Shown here: positions 7,291-12,186 of the stretch, piece by piece | How positions within the stretch are numbered: position 1 is the first letter of the stretch | Layout: every line of letters begins with the position of its first letter | Assembly: GCA_001412425.1 (NCBI GenBank) | Contig: LKUH01000241.1 | Location: forward strand, 1 to 12,186 | From: Candidatus Cloacimonas sp. SDB | GTDB lineage: Bacteria > Cloacimonadota > Cloacimonadia > Cloacimonadales > TCS61 | Length of the DNA: 12,186 bases | Direction of reading: 5' to 3' | Program-made: the position numbers and the translations under genes | Notes under the pieces: model-generated | Databases searched by the model: none | The model's input: only the letters and a program-made list of their open reading frames with translations | Told to the model about the DNA's origin: nothing

Positions 7291-7348
7291 GCCTAACATA
7301 GCTATCCGTGCTACGCTTCGCTTGCACGGCATAGCCCGACCGTTATAA
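7291..7348 (+). repeat. attC-like site 3
   Basis: Left box GCCTAAC (7291-7297), ATA, 5' arm GCTATCCGTGC (7301-7311), loop 7312-7323, 3' arm GCACGGCATAGC (7324-7335), spacer CCGACC (7336-7341), right box GTTATAA (7342-7348). The arms pair except for one extra C at 7330 in the 3' arm. The arm and spacer sequences differ from the other sites while the structure is kept. The left box is the exact reverse complement of site 2's right box. It separates cassettes B and C. Confidence 0.82.
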
Positions 7349-7362
7349 GTAATTTATTTAAG
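7342..7362 (+). repeat. Left arm of cassette C terminal inverted repeat
   Basis: Bases 7342-7362 are the reverse complement of 12120-12140 at 20 of 21 positions; the mismatch is at position 11 (A against G). The right arm includes the last two codons and the stop codon of the second gene (CTTAAATAA, 12120-12128), so coding sequence and repeat overlap. Confidence 0.88.
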
Positions 7363-7392
7363 AATAATGAATTTTTTTACTTAGGAGGAAAG

Positions 7393-9807
7393 ATGAAGTT
7401 TTCTTTTTTAAGCCTATTTTGCTTTTTTTCATGGTTCATGTTAAATAGTACAATTATTTATGTTGATGGAAATAACACTCAAGGGCCTTGGGATGGTTCT
7501 TTAGGGTATCCATGGCAATTTATCCAAGATGGAATTGACAATGCGAGTGACAATGATATTGTCAGCGTTGAAGATGGAGTTTATGATGAAAATTTATATA
7601 TTCAGAATTTGTCTATATCTGTTAAAAGTCAATCTGAAAATCCAGAATTATGTACAATTAATGGTAGTTCTCAAAAAGTAATCGAATTGTATCATACATC
7701 AGATACAGATAAGGTTTTAAGCATCATAGGATTCACAATAATTGGTTCTATGGAATATAAAGGTATTTACGCAAGTAAATATCAGTATTCTAATGGTTCA
7801 TTTACTGTAAATATAAGAAAAAATATATTTCAAGACTTCTTATTCTGTATGGACATACATGAACTCGATTATTGTGAAATATCAGATAATTCATTAACTA
7901 ATAGCAGTCAAATCATCAATTCTTATGGAATAGTAATAATTGAATTGGATGAAATCTCTATTTATAATAATTACATCTCTAATTTCAAATATGGTATTTG
8001 TTTTCTTCTTTCCAATGCTGATGTTTATAATAATGAAATTGAAGTTTATTATAATGAAGGTGTTGGAATAAAATTACATTCAGATTCAGAAATTAATATC
8101 ATGAATAATCTCATTCTGTTATATGGACAATCTACAGGAGGTTCAAGAATTGGTGTTCACGCTGGACCATCTTCTCATATCACAAATATTATCAATAATA
8201 CAGTCGTTGGTTTCAACACTAATACTACTGGATATCGCACTGACTCAAACACAATTACTGAGAGTTTTTATAATAACATACTGTGGAATTTAGAACAAAA
8301 TATTGATAATAGTAATTCAATTTTTGAAGTTGATTACTGCTGTTATAATGGTTTACTACCTTCAGAGTTATTACCTGGTGATGATCATAATGTAACTAGT
8401 AATCCCGATTTCATCGGTCATTACGAATTAGAATGGATAGATGATTATAATCATAGCCCCTGTATAAATGCCGGAAATGTAGATATTGACAACGATGGAG
8501 AAGATTATCGCATTGATCCCGACGATAGAGATCTAGATAACAGTCGTTTAGATATCGGTTGTTACCCTCATTATTTTGATGATAGGGACTTTAAGTATTA
8601 TTACAAAGGTTGGAATTGGGATTCATTCCCTAGGTTAGATCGAATTTTTAGTATAAATGAAGAAGAAGACATTATACCTATTTTAAATAATATAGATCCA
8701 TTCATTAACATAACTGATATTGATCTTGATTATTATGATAATATTCAATATTTATATGATTTTCCGTCTTGGAATTATTTAGAATATGATGTTTATAGCA
8801 CTAATTTGTATAAAATTGAGGTTACTCCTCCTCAACCTAGAGAGTTAACCATTATGGGAACCTGTATGGAAGCAGATTATACGTTAGAGGAAACAATAGA
8901 AGCTAATGAATGGTATTGGTTAGGGTATTGGTATCCTGAAAATCGAAATATCATGGATGCATTTTCCAATAATTGGGATGATCTTACAGCAGTTCTTGCT
9001 GAAGATTGGGCTTATTCTCGTCAACAACGTGGCCGTTTTGATCCTGAACCACCTATTTGGTCTCCTGATGGGAAAACAATGGAATATGGGAAAGGATACA
9101 TAGTAAAGTTTGATCAACCAATACCAGGTTTCCAATGGTCAGAATTTGGAAGAAAAGAAGATCCATTAAAAAAAGAATCTTCAACATATTTTACATACAC
9201 AGAATTGCCTTCATATGAACCAATTGATATTATCAATTCTGATTTTAGGGAGCAGATTATCGAGATTGGAGTATTTGAAAATGAACTTTGTGTTGGTGCC
9301 GTTGTAATTGATGAATTACCAGTTCAACTTTTAGCTTATACTGGTCAGGAAGAATGTGATGAACTTTCATTTCAAATTATTACTACAGATAGAAGTAGAT
9401 TAGCCATTAATGAATACATGGTTTATAATAAAACAACAGGTAATTTTGAATATCAGGAATTAAAACCACGAAATCAAGAATATTCAATAATTTCACTTGA
9501 TCCTGGTAATAGTGATATCGTACCTGAACCTCATCTGAAAGTGTATCAGAATTATCCTAATCCATTTAATCCTGAAACTACTATAAGTTTTTATAATCCA
9601 AATGAGCAACCAGTTAAATTAACTATCTTCAATTTAAAAGGACAAAAAGTAAAGCATCTATTTGATGAAGTGTTATCTAAAGGTGATCATTCTATTATCT
9701 GGAATGGTCAGGATGAAAATAATGAGTCAGTAGCATCAGGATTTTATTTCTACAAAGTTGAGAGTAAAAGCAAATCCTCTGTTAAAAAAATGTTATTGAT
9801 AAAATAA
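7393..9807 (+). CDS. T9SS-secreted right-handed beta-helix protein with a Trp-rich domain
   Basis: An 804-residue exported protein; GGAGG (7384-7388) lies 4 bases before the ATG. Residues 1-19 are a hydrophobic signal peptide, followed by TIIYVDG. Residues ~20-390 look like a right-handed parallel beta-helix: an opening IQDGIDNASDNDIVSVEDG stretch, as in pectate-lyase-fold proteins, many short N-rich repeat turns, and a closing SPCINAGN ... LDIGCY signature. Residues ~400-570 form a Trp/Tyr-rich domain (GWNWDSFPRL at 406, NEWYWLGYW at 505, GKTMEYGKGYIVKF around 560). I recall this as recurrent in related T9SS proteins but cannot name a family. Residues ~620-705 form a beta-rich linker domain. 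NYPNPFNP at 720 starts the sorting domain. Probable surface adhesin or polysaccharide-binding protein; lyase activity is not supported by visible residues. It is related at the N-terminus to the next gene. Confidence 0.87.
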   Translation: MKFSFLSLFCFFSWFMLNSTIIYVDGNNTQGPWDGSLGYPWQFIQDGIDNASDNDIVSVEDGVYDENLYIQNLSISVKSQSENPELCTINGSSQKVIELYHTSDTDKVLSIIGFTIIGSMEYKGIYASKYQYSNGSFTVNIRKNIFQDFLFCMDIHELDYCEISDNSLTNSSQIINSYGIVIIELDEISIYNNYISNFKYGICFLLSNADVYNNEIEVYYNEGVGIKLHSDSEINIMNNLILLYGQSTGGSRIGVHAGPSSHITNIINNTVVGFNTNTTGYRTDSNTITESFYNNILWNLEQNIDNSNSIFEVDYCCYNGLLPSELLPGDDHNVTSNPDFIGHYELEWIDDYNHSPCINAGNVDIDNDGEDYRIDPDDRDLDNSRLDIGCYPHYFDDRDFKYYYKGWNWDSFPRLDRIFSINEEEDIIPILNNIDPFINITDIDLDYYDNIQYLYDFPSWNYLEYDVYSTNLYKIEVTPPQPRELTIMGTCMEADYTLEETIEANEWYWLGYWYPENRNIMDAFSNNWDDLTAVLAEDWAYSRQQRGRFDPEPPIWSPDGKTMEYGKGYIVKFDQPIPGFQWSEFGRKEDPLKKESSTYFTYTELPSYEPIDIINSDFREQIIEIGVFENELCVGAVVIDELPVQLLAYTGQEECDELSFQIITTDRSRLAINEYMVYNKTTGNFEYQELKPRNQEYSIISLDPGNSDIVPEPHLKVYQNYPNPFNPETTISFYNPNEQPVKLTIFNLKGQKVKHLFDEVLSKGDHSIIWNGQDENNESVASGFYFYKVESKSKSSVKKMLLIK

Positions 9808-9851
9808 TTAACCTTGTCTTTCTTTTATTTGGAAGGAGTATATTCAATAGT

Positions 9852-12128
9852 ATGAAATTTTCATTTTTTATTGTTTTCTTTTTATTACTTTTTTTCTACC
9901 TACAATCAACTATAATAGAAGTTGATATTAATGGATCTACTCCTTTCGAATTGATTCAGGATGCTATTGACACATCGGTTAATGGAGATACCGTATTGGT
10001 TCATCCAGGAACATATTACGAAAACATCGATTTTTCTGAAAAAACAATTACTGTTGGTAGTTTAAATCTTACAACTGGGAATAGTGTTTATATTGTAAAC
10101 ACCATAATTGATGGGAATCAAGAAGGCAGTGTGGTTAAAGTTGTTTCGGGAGAATCAGAAGGAACAACTATATATGGTTTCACTCTTCAGAATGGATCTG
10201 GGACTGAAATCTCTGATAATGGCTCATATTGGGGTGGGGCAATTCATGTAAGTGAATCATCATTGGATATTTTAAATTGTCAAATAATTGATAATCAAGC
10301 AAGAGATTTTGGGGGCGGGATTTCATGTTTAAACGCTATAATAAATCTATCAGGTACTCTTATCACAAGAAATCATGCGATAAAAGGTGGAGGTTTATTT
10401 TTACATGGAAATTGTGAAATCAATTTCGACCCTATAAATAGATGTAACATATATCTAAATTATGCAGGTTATGGAAATGAAATTTTAAAAAGTTGGGCGT
10501 GTCCCCCAATAGATGTCATAGTAGATACTTTTACTGTTAATAATCCCGATAGTTACTTTATAAGGTCTACAACATCAACCGGAACTCCACTGTATGATGT
10601 CACATTGTTTAACCAGAATTCTAAGTTAGATCCAGTGAACAACGATTTGTTTGTTTCAACTGATGGAGATAATAATAACAGCGGTATAACTCCAGATGAA
10701 TCACTTGCATCATTGAATTATGCATTATCATTAATTCAAGCAGATAGTTTATTTCCTAAAACAATTTATGTTGCAGATGGAGTGTATTCTCAATCTTATT
10801 CAAATCAGAATTTCCCATTATGCATGAGAAGTTCAGTATCGATCATCGGTGAATCTATGGAAAACACTGTATTTGATGCAGAGTTAACCTATCCACATAT
10901 TGTAGATCATTTTAGTGACTTTAATTCAGAGTATTCAATTAAGAATATTTCATTAATAAATTCTGGTGGATCAAATTCTTATTGTATGATAATAAGTAGT
11001 AACAATCTTTATGACATAAGAGTGTTTCTAGAAAACATCACAATCACAGGATACATTTCTGATGGTTATCAATCCATATTTTTAAATCTTGTAGAAATAG
11101 AAATGAAGAATGTATACATTTATAATAACTTAGCACCAGGTATACAATATTATGATAGTCCTGAATCAGGTGATACTATGAGAATGGAAAATGTAAAAAT
11201 TCACAACAATCATGAGAATCCTGAAGATTACAATGGCTCTTTACCATTACTACTTGGTGGGTACGGTACAGGTCCATATTCTGTTATTATGAGTAATGTT
11301 GAGATCACCGACAATTCATTGACTGAAAGCGAATGGCCAACATCTGTAAGTGCAATGAGGATAATGGATAATATTGATCTATACTTAATAAATTCAACAA
11401 TTGGGAATAATTATTCACCAGGAAATGGTAGTGCAGTATATTTAATGGGAAGCAATTCGAATATTAACATAATCAATTCAATTTTATATGGTGATTTACC
11501 ATCGGAGATTTTTATTGATAATGAATATTTTAGTGATCCATCCTCTGTTACAATTCAAAATTCTTTGGTCGATGGAGGTTATGAGGGGATTCAGAACCCA
11601 TATCCGTTTAATGAGATAAACTGGCTGGAAGGGAACCTGAATGAATATCCACTCTGGCAACAGGAAGGCAATATTCTTTATATGTTAACAGAAAATTCTC
11701 CCTGTATCGACTCGGGTACATTAGATCTACCTAATGGGATCGAAATTCCGGAATTTGATTTAGCAGGGAATCCGAGGATCTATGGAGATACCATCGATAT
11801 GGGAGCGTATGAATGGCAAGGAGTAGATTCAGAAGATGACCAAATAATTTATCAAAATACCTGCATCTGGAACTACCCTAATCCCTTTAATCCTGAAACC
11901 ATAATCTGTTTTATTATTGAATCATCATCTGATGTCGAGTTAGATGTTTTCAATGCAAAAGGTCAGAAAGTTAGGACTCTTATTGATGAGCATCATGAGT
12001 CTGGAACGTATTCAGTTATCTGGGAAGGGTTAAATGATGATGGTAAGTTTGTAGGATCTGGTGTTTATTTCTATCAATTGAAATCAGGTGATAATACATT
12101 TGAGGGTAAATGTGTTTTACTTAAATAA
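9852..12128 (+). CDS. T9SS-secreted right-handed beta-helix protein
   Basis: A 758-residue exported protein, 44 bases after the previous gene and probably co-transcribed with it. GGAAGGAG (9831-9838) is a rather distant 13 bases from the ATG, and no nearer start fits. Residues 1-19 are a very hydrophobic signal peptide followed by TIIEVD, closely like its neighbour (MKFSF ... STII-VD). Residues ~25-250 contain IQDAIDTSVNGDTVLVHPG and GGA/GGG-type turns (WGGAIHVSES, GGGISC, GGGLFLHG) typical of beta-helix surface proteins. A second beta-helix start is seen near residue 270 (LFVSTDGDNNNSG, then TIYVADGVYS). It closes with SPCIDSG ... GNPRIYGDTIDMGAYEW near residue 650. NYPNPFNP at 674 begins the T9SS sorting domain. 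Likely an extracellular adhesin or binding protein. Its last codons lie inside the cassette-end repeat. Confidence 0.87.
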   Translation: MKFSFFIVFFLLLFFYLQSTIIEVDINGSTPFELIQDAIDTSVNGDTVLVHPGTYYENIDFSEKTITVGSLNLTTGNSVYIVNTIIDGNQEGSVVKVVSGESEGTTIYGFTLQNGSGTEISDNGSYWGGAIHVSESSLDILNCQIIDNQARDFGGGISCLNAIINLSGTLITRNHAIKGGGLFLHGNCEINFDPINRCNIYLNYAGYGNEILKSWACPPIDVIVDTFTVNNPDSYFIRSTTSTGTPLYDVTLFNQNSKLDPVNNDLFVSTDGDNNNSGITPDESLASLNYALSLIQADSLFPKTIYVADGVYSQSYSNQNFPLCMRSSVSIIGESMENTVFDAELTYPHIVDHFSDFNSEYSIKNISLINSGGSNSYCMIISSNNLYDIRVFLENITITGYISDGYQSIFLNLVEIEMKNVYIYNNLAPGIQYYDSPESGDTMRMENVKIHNNHENPEDYNGSLPLLLGGYGTGPYSVIMSNVEITDNSLTESEWPTSVSAMRIMDNIDLYLINSTIGNNYSPGNGSAVYLMGSNSNINIINSILYGDLPSEIFIDNEYFSDPSSVTIQNSLVDGGYEGIQNPYPFNEINWLEGNLNEYPLWQQEGNILYMLTENSPCIDSGTLDLPNGIEIPEFDLAGNPRIYGDTIDMGAYEWQGVDSEDDQIIYQNTCIWNYPNPFNPETIICFIIESSSDVELDVFNAKGQKVRTLIDEHHESGTYSVIWEGLNDDGKFVGSGVYFYQLKSGDNTFEGKCVLLK

Positions 12129-12133
12129 ACTAC

Positions 12134-12186
12134 TTATAACTCTGCACAAAGTCTTCGCAGGCTCAAACTTTCGTGCAGTTCCCGTT
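12134..12186 (+). repeat. attC-like site 4 (cut by window end)
   Basis: Left box TTATAAC (12134-12140), one T, 5' arm CTGCACAAAGT (12142-12152), loop 12153-12166, 3' arm ACTTTCGTGCAG (12167-12178), spacer TTCCC (12179-12183), and GTT of the right box at the last three bases. One extra C at 12172 in the 3' arm is in the same structural place as in the other sites. The left box is the exact reverse complement of site 3's right box. The site begins 5 bases after the stop codon of the second gene of cassette C. Confidence 0.82.

Larger units (their letters stand above)
2451..7342 (+). mobile_element. Putative integron cassette B, 4892 bp, two large genes
   Basis: Bounded by the G^TT cuts of sites 2 and 3. 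It contains a secreted propeller-like protein (2559-4025), a possible small-ORF leader region (4049-4230), a clan CD peptidase (4223-7231), a rho-independent terminator (7242-7278) and attC-like site 3. Cassette ends 2450-2462 and 7285-7297 are complementary at 12 of 13 positions. No internal attC-like site is found between the two genes, so they would move as one unit. The size is extreme for an integron cassette. Confidence 0.7.
7343..12184 (+). mobile_element. Putative integron cassette C, 4842 bp, two tandem beta-helix genes
   Basis: Bounded by the G^TT cuts of sites 3 and 4; site 4 is cut by the window edge right after its GTT. It holds two secreted beta-helix genes 44 bases apart, with a 44-base leader before the first after the right box of site 3. 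The ends 7342-7362 and 12120-12140 are complementary at 20 of 21 positions, the longest such repeat here. No internal attC-like site or terminator is visible between the genes. Confidence 0.7.

Overview
The window is AT-rich DNA with every convincing gene on the + strand. All of them, including a gene tail at the left edge, end in a type IX secretion (T9SS) type A sorting domain: a (N)YPNPFNP motif, then an Ig-like strand pattern (KGQKV, VIWNG, SGVY/F-F/Y-Y) and a basic tail. This domain in low-GC DNA points to an anaerobe of the FCB superphylum. Cloacimonadota is my best guess; Marinimicrobia or KSB1-like phyla are alternatives. The phylum is inference, because there is no rRNA or other marker here.

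The intergenic DNA is the main point of interest. Four ~58-bp elements (85-143, 2399-2456, 7291-7348 and 12134 to the window end) are built like integron attC sites. Each has an RYYYAAC-like box, a hairpin whose arms differ in sequence but stay complementary with one unpaired base at the same place, a spacer (usually TTCCC) and a GTTRRRY-like box. The end box of each site is the reverse complement of the beginning box of the next one, as expected if each interval is an excisable cassette. This holds for all three complete intervals. No integrase gene is visible.

Layout: 1-78, tail of a T9SS protein from an upstream cassette. Cassette A (138-2450, 2.3 kb): one secreted protein with Asp-box motifs. 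Cassette B (2451-7342, 4.9 kb): a secreted beta-propeller-like protein, a possible chain of small coupled ORFs overlapping a hairpin, a large clan CD cysteine peptidase with beta-helix and TPR regions, and a rho-independent terminator. Cassette C (7343-12184, 4.8 kb): two tandem secreted right-handed beta-helix proteins with related N-termini.

Taken together this looks like part of a cassette array whose cargo is large exported surface or secreted proteins, much bigger than typical one-gene integron cassettes. The genes would not form one pathway. They share an export route and would act at the cell surface or outside as adhesins, carbohydrate- or protein-binding scaffolds and a peptidase. 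The cassette ends also carry inverted repeats of 13-21 nt, well beyond the usual ~7-bp core box, which I do not know from standard attC descriptions.
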